From Chamaecrista fasciculata (Eukaryota > Streptophyta > Magnoliopsida > Fabales > Fabaceae), in contig QANZ01031389.1 of assembly GCA_003254925.1 (NCBI GenBank), positions 209,062-273,061 of the forward strand: DNA of 64,000 bases, in the 5' to 3' direction. Position 1 is the first letter of the stretch. Every line of letters starts with the position of its first letter. Shown here one piece after another: positions 20,960 through 34,468 of the stretch. Position numbers and translations under genes: made by a program. The notes below the pieces were generated by a model. It was not told the origin of the DNA and searched no databases. It saw only the letters and a program-made list of their open reading frames with translations.

Positions 20960-23900
20960 TAACTATTGCTTTAAATAGTATCTATTAATTACTAATAAAT
21001 ATATTTTTTAATATAAAAAGCTAGATACATTTATTAAGTGATATCTCTTTAACATATTTTTATTATAAAAATATATAACTATTATATATATTGTGGAAAT
21101 ATATATATTATTTAGGTGTTTATTATTTTTTGGGGATCTATATTTTTTTCTTTAACTTTTCTTTTATTTCTCTAAAATGCATAAAAGATACATAGAGTAA
21201 AAATGTAGAAGATCCACTTTGGTCTCTAATGACATGTTGTTAAATGCACATATTTGTGTTACCACTACTAAATGTCACATAATTAATGCCAGATGTACAA
21301 AAAGTGAGAAAAATGGTCATAATGAGACCTAGTCTCATACTTTATTTAATTCTCCTAATTTTTACAATTGTAATAGTTAGAGTTCTAAAATACTGTCATA
21401 GTTATGATTCATCTTTTGCTTTCTCTTCTTCCTTTAGATATAAGTTGTAAATATAGGAAGAATCGCTACAATGAGTTTCAAATTTAATTTCATCATTCTT
21501 ATCAGCTTAAAGCAAGTGGAAATAATAATACTCTAGTCTAAGTTTTGGTTTGATTTTTCAACTAATTAAGATGTCACAATGACAATTAACAAAGCCACAT
21601 TAACAATTAACATTTCATGTCATATTATATAACAAATAACGTTCGAGAAATTAAATAGTTGACAATTGTAAAAAAATCAAGGATTAAAAAGATTGAATAA
21701 TAGTTGACAATTAACAAAGCCACATTAACAATTAACATTACATGTCATATTAAATCAACAATTTCATGTTAATAAAATTTAAAAGATTGAATAATAAATT
21801 GTCTCTTTATCTATATTTCCCAATACACGAACACAATCAGTTTTTAAGAATAATCCAGTACCTCGGTCTACCGCCCATGTTTATTCTTTCATTGTATTTC
21901 TAACGTATGTATATATATGAGGCAAAGCGTGATAGTGATCAGTGGAATTGAAGAAAATAAGTGTGAGTACCTGTGATAATGAAAACGTGAAAAGAAAAAA
22001 AGAACCTAGTCGTACTAAAAGTCGACAATGATGATAAGTGACCACGACGGATGAAGCTGTCCATCAAAATGACTAAAATGACATTTTGAACCAATGTCAA
22101 TGGGAATCAACATTTGACATTGGCGACACACGTACAAGTATATTGGAGATAATGGGTCAACTAATAATAACAATAAAGTCTTATATTTACAAGATTTCGA
22201 ATTTAAAATATAATTTAAGTATTTATCACTTACATCAAAACTATATATATCTTAATTTTGTGGATACTTTTATGTTTTTCTTTTTGGTTACATGCATGGA
22301 TCACATTTAATTACTTTCCTTTTTAATAATACATTTTATAAGGGAAATAAAAAGGAAAGAAGGCATATACTTGAAACAAAATAATACTAAAACGGAAAAC
22401 TAAAGGGCTTTTGGTTGGACATCCGATTCCGCTACATTCCAAACTCGATTACGCATTGCAACCGATAAAAGAAATAAGCTTTTCCGTGGGTATCTTTTTT
22501 AGTTACTTGTCTCTTTCTGAATACTTAATAAATAATAATTTTTTCTCTCTTTATACGAAAAAGAATCACCCAACATTTAGATCAAATCAATTGAGTTCAT
22601 GTCATACACTTCCCAGGGGGGCTTTAATTTATATGTTTAAATACTCACGATATAGAAACCTGAACCCAACTTTACCGACAAAATCCCAACAAAAACACTT
22701 CTATCCTTAATCTTCATATTAATTGATTAATTAATTATCTAACACATTTAAAAATAAGTTCAAATGTATAAAACACTTTGACTTTAATTAATTTGCTAAA
22801 AAATCTCTTAAACTTCAAAAGGTGATCAAATTTATTTTTAACTTGATTTTGATGTTAAATAACCCATTTATTAAGATTTTCACCATTTTTTTTTNTAACT
22901 ATTGCTTTAAATAGTATCTATTAATTACTAATAAATATATTTTTTAATATAAAAAGCTAGATACATTTATTAAGTGATATCTCTTTAACATATTTTTATT
23001 ATAAAAATATATAACTATTATATATATTGTGGAAATATATATATTATTTAGGTGTTTATTATTTTTTGGGGATCTATATTTTTTTCTTTAACTTTTCTTT
23101 TATTTCTCTAAAATGCATAAAAGATACATAGAGTAAAAATGTAGAAGATCCACTTTGGTCTCTAATGACATGTTGTTAAATGCACATATTTGTGTTACCA
23201 CTACTAAATGTCACATAATTAATGCCAGATGTACAAAAAGTGAGAAAAATGGTCATAATGAGACCTAGTCTCATACTTTATTTAATTCTCCTAATTTTTA
23301 CAATTGTAATAGTTAGAGTTCTAAAATACTGTCATAGTTATGATTCATCTTTTGCTTTCTCTTCTTCCTTTAGATATAAGTTGTAAATATAGGAAGAATC
23401 GCTACAATGAGTTTCAAATTTAATTTCATCATTCTTATCAGCTTAAAGCAAGTGGAAATAATAATACTCTAGTCTAAGTTTTGGTTTGATTTTTCAACTA
23501 ATTAAGATGTCACAATGACAATTAACAAAGCCACATTAACAATTAACATTTCATGTCATATTATATAACAAATAACGTTCGAGAAATTAAATAGTTGACA
23601 ATTGTAAAAAAATCAAGGATTAAAAAGATTGAATAATAGTTGACAATTAACAAAGCCACATTAACAATTAACATTACATGTCATATTAAATCAACAATTT
23701 CATGTTAATAAAATTTAAAAGATTGAATAATAAATTGTCTCTTTATCTATATTTCCCAATACACGAACACAATCAGTTTTTAAGAATAATCCAGTACCTC
23801 GGTCTACCGCCCATGTTTATTCTTTCATTGTATTTCTAACGTATGTATATATATGAGGCAAAGCGTGATAGTGATCAGTGGAATTGAAGAAAATAAGTGT

Positions 23901-24830
23901 GAGTACCTGTGATAATGAAAACGTGAAAAGAAAAAAAGAACCTAGTCGTACTAAAAGTCGACAATGATGATAAGTGACCACGACGGATGAAGCTGTCCAT
24001 CAAAATGACTAAAATGACATTTTGAACCAATGTCAATGGGAATCAACATTTGACATTGGCGACACACGTACAAGTATATTGGAGATAATGGGTCAACTAA
24101 TAATAACAATAAAGTCTTATATTTACAAGATTTCGAATTTAAAATATAATTTAAGTATTTATCACTTACATCAAAACTATATATATCTTAATTTTGTGGA
24201 TACTTTTATGTTTTTCTTTTTGGTTACATGCATGGATCACATTTAATTACTTTCCTTTTTAATAATACATTTTATAAGGGAAATAAAAAGGAAAGAAGGC
24301 ATATACTTGAAACAAAATAATACTAAAACGGAAAACTAAAGGGCTTTTGGTTGGACATCCGATTCCGCTACATTCCAAACTCGATTACGCATTGCAACCG
24401 ATAAAAGAAATAAGCTTTTCCGTGGGTATCTTTTTTAGTTACTTGTCTCTTTCTGAATACTTAATAAATAATAATTTTTTCTCTCTTTATACGAAAAAGA
24501 ATCACCCAACATTTAGATCAAATCAATTGAGTTCATGTCATACACTTCCCAGGGGGGCTTTAATTTATATGTTTAAATACTCACGATATAGAAACCTGAA
24601 CCCAACTTTACCGACAAAATCCCAACAAAAACACTTCTATCCTTAATCTTCATATTAATTGATTAATTAATTATCTAACACATTTAAAAATAAGTTCAAA
24701 TGTATAAAACACTTTGACTTTAATTAATTTGCTAAAAAATCTCTTAAACTTCAAAAGGTGATCAAATTTATTTTTAACTTGATTTTGATGTTAAATAACC
24801 CATTTATTAAGATTTTCACCATTTTTTTTT
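20960..24830 (+). repeat. 1935-bp direct duplication across a single N (probable assembly artefact)
   Basis: 20960-22894 and 22896-24830 are two direct copies with a constant offset of 1936 bases. They appear identical wherever I compared them, including identical short reading frames. They are separated only by the N at 22895. The first copy starts 'taactattgctttaaatag' and both end in 'caccatttttttt'. Identity at non-coding positions plus a single N at the join is the pattern of a failed gap closure or retained overlap rather than an old tandem duplication. The copied DNA holds the dispersed repeat seen at 15.5 kb and no convincing gene. Confidence 0.85.
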
Positions 24831-25287
24831 GTTTTTGGCTATTATCAATAATAAGAATAATTAATAAAAAACAAAAAAGAAAGGTGAAAGAAAGAATATA
24901 TAATATGGGGAGTACATTGAGTGCAGATATCCATGGAAGAGGCATGCATATATATATATATAAATATATATGAGATATGAGATATTAGCTAGTACAAGTT
25001 CTTAAGTAATGTTACTACATAACCTTTCCTGCAAAGTGGCCTACCTACCATATGGGATGTACATGTACTGTATACGAACAGGCGTACACCTCAAATTGCA
25101 CTCTAGCTAGCTATATAGCGCCCACCCTAATTAAATGAACAAGTACACTCATCATCTTCATCAATTCATCATATATATAAATATATAATGATGTTGAATA
25201 AGAGATAGAAATTAATTAAGCACACAGAGGCTGATAATTAAGGTGTATATATATAATATATTTGATTATATATATATATGTAGTAGC
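24831..25287. other. downstream flank of the PRE-type gene
   Basis: AT-rich DNA with TA microsatellites at about 24945-24970, 25173-25187 and 25245-25280. The part next to 25288 is expected to include the 3' UTR of the minus-strand bHLH gene, but no polyadenylation signal can be fixed with confidence. Confidence 0.4.
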
Positions 25288-26409
25288 TTATTGGTTAATT
25301 AGGCTCCTAATGATAGTAGCCTCGGCACTATCAGCATCAATGGTGGTCAACAACTGAGAAAGTCTCTCACTCAAATCATCCACTTCTCTGTGTAAGTTCC
25401 TGATGTAATTGCAGGTCTCTTGTAGGACCTTCGACGCTGATACCTGCACAAAATATCATATATCACTCACTCATCAGATTAATTATTTTGGACAAATTAA
25501 ATTTTAGAGACAAAAAGACTTTTAAATGTATATATAGATTAGTTCTACATACAATTTTTTAAAGAATAAAACATATAAATTAAAATTAAAATTATTAACT
25601 TGCGTATTTTTTTTGGTTCAATTCAATTGGAGAAGAGAAGTTGTTTAATTTTGTGGGCTAGGATATGATGGAGAGGAGCTTTCATAGTCTAATTAACACA
25701 CTTTCTACGACCAATAAACAATAATATTGCTATCTCACAAAGCGGTACTCCCAAGTCCCAACAACATATGTATATATGTGTACTATATATATATATATTG
25801 CAATAATTCAGTTCTACACACACTATAACTTGAGTCGAGTTTCACGAATTTGTCCAAACTCCAACATGCCATATTTCACACATCTTTTTCTTTTCTTTTT
25901 GGAGAGCTGCATTGCTTTTAGTATAAGTTTTGTTATCTTTATCGTTTTGAGTAGACCGGTCAAAATGTGAACGCTTTGACGTCTACAGAGATATTTGCTT
26001 ATGTCTTGGAATAGTATGGAAATGCATCCTTAATATCTGGGTCAATGTATAATCTCAAACTTCAATTCTTCCCTCGGCTCTTATCTTTTCATTTTATATA
26101 TGGTATACATACACAATATAATGAGCTATATATGTCTCTAAGTTAATTTGCTTAAGGTACGTAGATTAAAATGTAGTAATTAATAGTATAAAATAAATAG
26201 TTTTTTTTTCTATAATGCCATATAGATAGATAATTAGAAGTAGAAATGAAGTAGCCAAAATGAATTAATATATAGGTCGGTACCTTATTGGAGCGCCTAT
26301 CTCGAATCTCAGGAACAAGTTGACGCAACTTGGAAACAAGCTCGATGATTTGGTCATCGGAGATTCTGTTAGAACCTGATTGCTGCCTGGACGACCTTCT
26401 GCTAGACAT
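25288..26409 (-). CDS. PRE: PRE/KIDARI-type atypical bHLH protein
   Basis: Two exons on the minus strand: 26409-26284 (42 codons) and 25443-25288 (51 codons plus stop), joined in phase 0 with GT-AG ends, give 93 aa. The start [12 protein letters not shown] is typical of the family; an upstream in-frame ATG would add unrelated residues. The protein is one HLH domain. Helix 1 includes [17 protein letters not shown] and helix 2 includes [20 protein letters not shown]; the basic DNA-contacting region is absent. In Arabidopsis, PRE1-6 (KIDARI is PRE6) are non-DNA-binding partners that sequester inhibitory bHLH proteins such as IBH1, promoting cell elongation downstream of brassinosteroid, gibberellin and light. 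The N-terminus most resembles PRE6, which I infer from memory of the family. Confidence 0.95.
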
Positions 26410-26555
26410 GTCCCTAATTGGGGCTATTTGTAGTGTTTCTAATTTCACTTTAAAAATAAATATATAGAGAGAGTGAGATCGAAGAATGAATGAAGAAAAT
26501 GGAAGGCCGGATTGAAGTGGAAGAAGAAAAAGTGAATAAATTAAAGCTATGTATA

Positions 26556-26563
26556 TATTTATA
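26556..26563 (-). promoter_or_regulatory. candidate TATA box of the PRE-type gene
   Basis: TATAAATA on the minus strand, about 150 bases upstream of the start codon at 26409, in a plausible position for a transcript with a leader of roughly 110-120 nt. Confidence 0.45.
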
Positions 26564-29500
26564 AATAGCTTAGCTAGGTGAGAAGGAGGGGAGAAGAGGG
26601 GGAGTAGGAATTGAAGAAAAAAGGCGAAGCTAGAGTGTTACATATAAGCTTTTAGATGTGCAGGAATGGAGAAAGTGATAAGAGAGATTTAAAGAGAAAG
26701 AAGGACCACAAAGAGAGAGAGAGAGAGTACAATAACAAAGACAGCGATGTTGGATGTGATGAAAACAAGTGCGTTGGAGAAAGCAGTGGAGTAGGCTAAG
26801 TGTTTTTAATGGGGAGAGAGAAATTAAAGAGAGCATAGGGGCTTTTTTTTCTCTTCTGCGTGTGTTCCCATTTTGGGGTTTGGTTTCAAGTGGGTTTATG
26901 AGAATGTGTTTGTTTTTAACCTAACAAAGTGGGCCTTCTTGTACTTGTCCCTATAAGCACCACCATGTGATCATACCCATTAACCAAACTTCATCTCTCT
27001 CTCTCTTTCTCTCCCTCTCAATGTTTCTTAATACAAGTTTAAGCGGGGTTAGATCTCATAGCTAGGTTTATTAAAGTTAGAGCATGCTTTCATATTTAAT
27101 TAATACTTATATAAAAACATTTATAGATAGATTACTTATCAATAAGATTCTCACACTCCACTAGTGCTTCATGTCTTCGATCACACTATATTACTGTTAC
27201 CTTGGACACTTATCTTCTTCGCCTCCTATGTTTCAGCCTCATGAGTCAAACAACATCGATCACTTCACACGGCTGACATGGCATCCAATGATTGGTTCAT
27301 GGGCAACTTTGAACATAGAAGACTCGCATTGACTATATTGGCTTTCGATCTCAAGCTTTCTTTAATGATGCCCCAAATGTCGTTAGCATAATCTCTCTTT
27401 ATTATTATTTTTTCCTCATTAAATCGCTATCTATAGCTTTATTGAAAACAAAAAAAATATAACCGAAGGAAGGAACAGTGGTTGAGTTGATTTTTCAACC
27501 GACCAACCGAAATCTCAGTGAATATACATGTCCAGGTTTGAGGTGTAAATATATAAATTAAAAAATAAATTAGTGGATCTTCATCCTTGTTAGGGACAGA
27601 ACTACGTGAGTACATAAGCCTAATCAGATGGGTCACATGCAATTTCCATGGTGCACACGACACGACACGTGGCGTGTCATGAGGGTGAGTACATATATAT
27701 ATAAGAGGGTTTATTAGCAAATAAAATTAAAGATGGGAAAAATTCCATGGGGGTTTAATTATATATATATGTGAAGCAGCATCACGTGCAGCTATAAAAA
27801 AAAGATGACCCCTCAGGGGACCTCTTTCAAAGTAGCCATCTAAACATGTCTCTCCCCCTATATTGTACTCTTCTTTCACATTTTTTGCTAACCACCGGCA
27901 TCTCCCTTTAACACCCCCCCTTAATAATATTTATCTTCCTACCCACTAAACCAAACTCAATTATATATATTTTTATGTGTGTGTATATATATGTACATTA
28001 ATAAGGCCTAGCAGTCACCCTTGGAGTTGTGACTTGTGATAATAACCTTACTAATAAATTCGAACCTTGGACCCGAAGTCAAGTATATATATATTGCACT
28101 TTATCTCCCCCTCTTCATATTGGAGTTTATTTTAGACCATTTTTTTTAACTTGATCATCAAAAAAGTTTAACCGGACATCTGAACAAAGGTGATCTAACG
28201 ATGAATTGATGGATATCAAAATCAATTCTCATTCTTAAATCTTATAAGAACTTGAATTTTTATACCTAATCTAAATCGGGAGAGTAACTTAAAAAGAAGT
28301 TATTTAATTTCTTATTGATATAAAACATATTTTTATAAATTTTTCATCCATATATTAATTACAAAAAATTAAATAAATCCTCGCCTGTTCCATTTCATTA
28401 CTCTCAAATAGTGCATATTTTACTGACTTGACTGTGAGAGGCTTTATGAGATCCCCACCCCACCTCACTAATTTTTTGCAAGAATGTTGTGAAGCCTAAC
28501 TTCATCTGTCCCGATAGATTTTCTAGACTTCTTCATGAATGTACTATACTACTATTAATATATATGAAATATTTAATATTTGTCTATACAATTTTACATT
28601 TTCTAAAAGATAGAAAATATTATATATATATATATATATATACACACGATACTATTAACAAGGTGTAAAATTAAATGGTAGCTCGCTAATTTCTTAACTC
28701 AGCTCTTAAATAATCAATTAAGTTTTACGAGTTCATTTAATTATCAAGTGTGTATGTAGTGATGTTATTGTGGCCGCGGAGACTACATACCCCATCAAAT
28801 CATTGGATACATAGATTGGTAAATGCATGATATATATGCATGAGACTTATATATAAATATATATATATATATATATGCTAACACATGAGACTTGAAATAT
28901 TTGAACAAATATATATAAAGCATAGCTAGCTAGCCATTAATCAGTGTAATGATAAGGTGTTGATGTTAACGCAGTCCCAACGATGGAGGGAGGTTCTTTA
29001 ATGTATAGTGCAAGAACACACGTAACTAGATTTGATACCCCATGGCCCAATTCATTTATGACTGGTTAGGTTTCTAATTAATTAAATTCTAATTCGAGAC
29101 GGAGAATTAATTAATGATCTGATATTAATATATATATATAGTTACGTTGTTGATAAATATTTAAAGGATTCAAAAGCTCAAGCCTTCACGAGCTGAGGAT
29201 ATTAAAACTGAAAACTGGGGTATACTGTTTTGCCTGGTATATTAAGGAAAAAAGGCTGAGATGAAGAATCAAGCTTTCTTTTAATTTAGGGTGCAGGTAG
29301 GATTTATATATCATCAGGGAAAGCAAATTATAGTTATATATGTGAATTAATTAGGGAAGAGAGATTAATTAAAGCAACAAATCAAATTGGAGCATACAAT
29401 AACTAGCGGCCGTTTGTATTGAAATGGCCTTTATAATTGTAAGTCATCCAAAAACTTGAAAAATATATAAGAGTGCATGTGTAAACAATTTTGTCTCATA

Positions 29501-29819
29501 ATTATTGATGCTTCTATATTTTTCCATCTTTCTTACCAGTTCTCTGACATTAATGCATGCCAAGCATATAAATGTCTTATGGGATATTGGGATATGTATT
29601 ATTCACATGCACTTGGGCCTCTAAGTTTTATTATTATACCAACTACCTAAAATATTTTATGTGGACCTAGCTTCCACCTAATAATTAAGTTTCTTGAGTT
29701 ATTGGTTTGTTGACAAGACATCAAAATTTTCAAAATCAAGATATGTTATTACTTTATCATCATTAGCTAGTTGCTCAACAATATAGAAATTAAATTGCAG
29801 GGAAAAAATGTCAATATCT
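26564..29819. other. upstream region of the PRE-type gene and AT-rich intergenic DNA
   Basis: Contains GA/CT runs (26717-26728, 26996-27010) and two G-boxes: CACGTG at 27666-27671 (inside gacacgtggcg, ABRE-like) and at 27783-27788. Further right it is AT-rich with TA microsatellites at about 27757-27768, 28622-28641, 28858-28876 and 29132-29142. At about 27150-27400 a less AT-rich segment resembles retroelement-type sequence but shows no domain. No gene was recognised. Confidence 0.4.
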
Positions 29820-30250
29820 CTTGATGAAGCTGCGAAATCTAGGTGATGGAGAAGATGACAACGTCTTGATTAGATAACAACGTCTTGATTATAGCTTTAG
29901 GGTGGACAGAATAAACTTGCAAAAGGAAACGGAGGAGTTTAACTCCCGTAAACACTTCGATGCGCCGAAGCCAATAATAGACTAGGAGAGAGAGTGTAAT
30001 CTCAAAGAGTAGAGAATGTGAATGTACCTTTTCCAAGAGTTAAGAGCTACTTTATAGACATAAGAAGGTTAAGGGAAATGAAAATCTCTACTTGAAGTGC
30101 AAACCAAGTCAGACGGTTATGGTAGTTGAGAGACGATTGAACCATGTGGTTGGATAAAATAAGATCGTTTAGCCTTCATAATTGTTAGAGGTCGTTATCC
30201 GAGAGAGATCCCAGTTAGGAGGTGCTTTACCATCTCTTATTGAGTTTTAA
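29820..30250 (-). mobile_element. LTR-like remnant
   Basis: Read on the minus strand, this stretch has a segment GGCTTCGGCGCATCGAAGTG followed by TTTACGGGAGTTAAACTCC, a style I associate with the R-U5 part of plant LTR retroelements, preceded by GA/CT-rich sequence. No internal coding region, partner LTR or flanking duplication was found. It is a short, old fossil, and the family is not determined. Confidence 0.3.
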
Positions 30251-33200
30251 ATATAATAATCATCTAGAAAATTTAGTAAATTTTCATTTTTAAAAAGTAG
30301 GTAATTACTTTTCAGACATTAACTATATATGTTGCCCAGCTTATTTTCTAACTTAAACACTCTAAACCAACAATTATAGACATGCATGCCAGCGTTGGGA
30401 AGTTTGAGGTAAGTGTTTAACTCTATTGAAAAAGAAATTACTTTAAAAGTTATTTTAAAAATAAATTTTAAATAAATACAAATATTAAAAGTTATTTTAA
30501 AAATAAATTTTAAATAACTTAGCATTCATTTATAATAATATCAATAATAAAAATCAACTCTTCATTTTATTCTTTGTTTTTAGAGTACAAAATATATTTT
30601 TCTTGTTGAGCTTTGAGGCCTGCCCTGACCTTAGATTAGGGCGTCATTCTCTCATGTAATTTTTTCTTACAAAAAAAAACATTTTTCTTGTTTTTCTAAA
30701 CTTTAAAAATAATATTATATTTTTTAATTTTTAAAATTATTCCAAAAAAATTAAATCAAACAACTTTTTGAACTTTTATTTTTTAAAATCAAAAGATACA
30801 TGTTTCAAAAATAGAATAAACATACCCTAATTTTCTCACGTCAAAGAAAAGAGATGGAAGTAATTAATTACTTGTGATATCAAATATAGAAGCAAAATAC
30901 CACGAAATAATGAAATTGTTAGTTAAAAAAATCATCATAAAATCAAAATGGTCAATTTGTTGTCACAAAATAATTAACTTGTGATTAACATAAATCATTT
31001 GAGGAGTTTTATTACTTTATAACATATTTAGACAAAGTTTAAATTAAGAAGGAAGTAACTATTTATTTTTCTCTTAAAAAGTATTTTTTAAAAAAATTAA
31101 ACGAGAAATGGTAAGTAACATGTTTATTGTTTAACATGACTAGGCATTTCGAGTTTGGCAAAAAATATATATATATATATACACTCAAAATATCACAAAA
31201 TTAAAATAACTAAACTAATTGAACAAATCCAAAGAAGAAAATTGATGGAGACATGTTTAACCATGCACATTAAATGATATATATGTGACATGAAAATTAA
31301 AGTGCACATGCATTGTACATGAACTCATTCTCTAAAATATGCCCTCTCTTTCACATTTAACCAAAATACAAACTATTTAAACAGTTCTCTCTATAATTGT
31401 TTAAAATAATTACCATGCATATCATATAGAAACAGTACTACACAAACCAATTCTTAATGTCAGTATTGATTATGGTCCTGCTAAGTGCTAACACACGCAA
31501 ATTTGAGAGAGATTGTCAGTATTTATATTAGGCTTTCAAGATTTTTTTTTGTATTTTGTCATTATTCTTAATTTACCCCATAATAATGGTATATTGTGAG
31601 GCTTCCATGTCTTAAAGCAGAGTTTCGGTGAACACATATAAAACAAAAAACAAAAAATACGACGGAGGATGAGTTTTGTAATATTTTTTCGGCAATCAAA
31701 TCAATATAAAGAATTATGAGACAAATTAAAGCATTTAGTAGGGTGAAGGGTCTCAAAGAATACTGATAAAATTTCGACCTTTATCGGTGATCACCATGTG
31801 CCAATTCAAACTTCAAACTAATTTCAAACTAATTGAGTAGAGACTCAATTTTTATTTAGTAATTAAGTATGGAACAAATATTATGAACTGCTTAAATATA
31901 AGCTTTACTATTGTCCCTAAATCAAAACTGTCTCAGTGTAAAAGCACATTCTCAAATTAGATATATATTTGATATTTCTAAAAGAAAACATACTTGTTGG
32001 GGTCCCATAAGAACCTTCCTAGTAAAACAGTTCACATCAGTTTTTTCTTTTTATAATTTTAAATTACAACTTTAAGGTCAAAAAAGGGTAGCCACATGAT
32101 CCTGTAGACTCAAATATCCAAACCCGACAAGAAGTTGGGAGTTAGAAATCTGTTGGAATTCATGATGAATTGTATCAAAAGGTTTGAAGAAAACGAAGAA
32201 AGTTCCAACGCACTTTATAAGCTAATTGCCTTGCCTCCCTCCCCCATGGAAATTGCTGATGCATGCGTAGTTCCTACTTTTATTACTTGAATCTGAAGAA
32301 ACTCCATCTGCCCCGCCCCATTAATTATCTCTTTCTTTTTCAACTCCCACGCTTAACTACACTCCATGATAGATTTACTTAGAGACCTAATAATAATTAA
32401 CTAACAGGTGTTTGATGCTGTGGTAAACGAATTGCACTCTAAATAAAAGGACATAATATAAGTTTAAATCCTGAAGTTGATATTGTTGGGAAGATTTTAA
32501 TTGTTAACTTTGAACACGAATAAAATTAATCTTCACCTAAATTATTACACGGATAGATGTGGAAAACTATAGTTCTAACAAAAGAAAAAAGAGACCCAAT
32601 AATAAGTCATTTTTTTCTTTATTAGGAGTTAAAAATGAGTCTAACAATTAGATTGATAAAAACTTTAATCTTCATAATTAAATATCAAATTCGAATTTTG
32701 TTAGAGATATTTTTGTTGAAAGAGTCATACTCATGTTAATTATGAAACTTCTCTGTTAGAACAAAGATTGGTTTTTGCCAACACCATAAAACGAATTGGT
32801 GATGGTATACCTTTTGTTCATTTAAAAAAAGTAAAAATAAGAGGTTAAGTAAGGACTATTTTTTGAATGTCCGACAATTAGTTAAATTTTGTCTTAATCA
32901 CATGCCTCAAAGTTGATCAACACGAATTATGAGTGCACTTTATTTGCTTTGGGCACACACAAGTATTTATTGATAGCCAAAAACTGGGTCTTGAGGATGA
33001 TGAGGATATTCAACTTTTTTGCTTTGGTCTATGGATTGGGATACCAACGGATTTCTTGGAACTAAAGCTGCCCTTGAGCGCCACAAGATATCATATCATT
33101 GTCTTCTTAATTTGAACCATGTTTCTCATTTTTTCATCCCCCATATTCCCAAACACAAATACATTATTTTTAAGCTTTTTGTTCGCTTATACCAATTCTT

Positions 33201-33629
33201 TTGGTAAAAATGCCTCCATGGCCTTTTTTTCAAAAACAAAAAACCTTTTTTTTAAAAAAAATCTAAGAGCCTGTTTCTTAAAATTAAAAAAAAAAATGTT
33301 ATTTTAAAAGATTAAAAAACCCAAAACGACAGGAACATGTTCTGATCCCAATTTGTTTTTTGTTTTTAGATAAAAGCAGGGACAAAATGGTAATATTTCG
33401 TAAGTCTTATTAAAAATATACCATAGTTCCTTAACATGTCCAGTTTTTGTTTTTTAAAAATATACTAGTTAAAATTAGTTTATCAAACAATTATTTTTAT
33501 TTTTGTTTTTGAAAATATGTTTTTAAAATCAAGTTTAAAAATAATTTTAAAAATTAATTTTAAAATTAGAAATCAAACAGGCCCTAAACTTTTTTAATGT
33601 ATCAAAAATGATATTTACAATTGATTTTT
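30251..33629. other. AT-rich intergenic DNA, no gene seen
   Basis: No convincing exon on either strand. The reading frames at about 32933-33307 are short and without a domain. At 30420-30520 'aagttattttaaaaataaattttaaata' occurs twice in tandem (unit about 63 bp). At 33230-33590 there are many poly-A/T-rich words with 'ttttaaaaattaattttaaaa' palindromes. Everything else is AT-rich. Confidence 0.35.
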
Positions 33630-34038
33630 GGCCAAAGTGCAATTTCGGTCCCATAACTTTTTTTGTTGCACTTTTGGTCCATATTTTTTGCTCAAGTTGC
33701 AGATTTGGTCCTGTGTTACACATTTGGTCTTATATCTTTGAGTCATGTTGCAGAATTGATCCCATATCTTTTGGTTAGGTTGCAGAATCGGTCTCATATC
33801 TTTGTGTCAGGTGCAAAAATTGGTCTCATATCTTTGGATTAGGTGGGACTGGCGGTGAAACTTTTTGCAAAGATATGGGACCAATTCTGCAACCTGACCA
33901 AAAGATATGAGACCAAAAGTGATACGAGACCAAATTTGTAACTTTTTGCAAAGTTATGGGACCAAAAGTGCAACAAAAAGGGTTAGGGACCAAATTGAGA
34001 CTTTAACAAAAATTATGGGACAAAAGTGCACTTTGACC
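33630..34038. mobile_element. Mutator-like MITE with 'ggtccc' arms and 9-bp target-site duplication
   Basis: The left end GGCCAAAGTGCAATTTCGGT and the reverse-complemented right end GGTCAAAGTGCACTTTTGTC form inverted arms. Alignment continues through most of the element ('tttgttgcacttttggtccc' in both arms), so the copy can fold almost completely. Flanks ttgattttt (33621-33629) and ttaattttt (34039-34047) match at 8 of 9 positions. Arms contain regularly spaced 'ggtcccata' words and the centre is 'gtgggactggcggtg'. No coding sequence. Confidence 0.6.
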
Positions 34039-34468
34039 TTAATTTTTTAATATGGAAGATGCATAGACTTAGAAAAAAAGAAATGTCATGTGACAATATC
34101 TAATGGACCTCTAACTGATAATCAAACGCCGTTTTTGAGATGCTGACATGTGATGTTTTATTCAGGCCAAAAAAAAATGTGATGTTTTATTACCTTAAAT
34201 TTTATGGGAAAAGAAATGATGTCCAAGTTCTTTCAGCTCAATTCTGAGATGGAGATTTCAATTTCCAAAGCCTTTGACTTAATTTCTGTGTAAAAAAAAA
34301 AACCAAAAGCAAGAAAAAAGAAAACTATCATGTTCTTTTTTTTCTTGGCCTAAAAAAAAACTATCTATCTATCTATCATGTTCACAGTTCACTGGAAGAC
34401 TAATTGAACGTCATTCGTCAACAACCACCGCTGGTTTTTTTTTTTCCTCCAATATTTGTCCTTTTTTT
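34039..34468. other. AT-rich DNA up to the large gap, no gene seen
   Basis: Contains a CTAT microsatellite (about 34360-34377) and poly-T runs just before the gap. No exon or transposon end was recognised. Confidence 0.35.

Noticed and set aside
22086-24646. Two pairs of identical reading frames (74 and 99 codons)
   Set aside because: They are duplicated only because the surrounding 1.94 kb is duplicated across a single N. The sequences have no domain and an AT-rich composition.
32933-33307. Three overlapping 60-62 codon frames as exons of an unknown gene
   Set aside because: No domain, no splice partners, and they run into A/T homopolymers.
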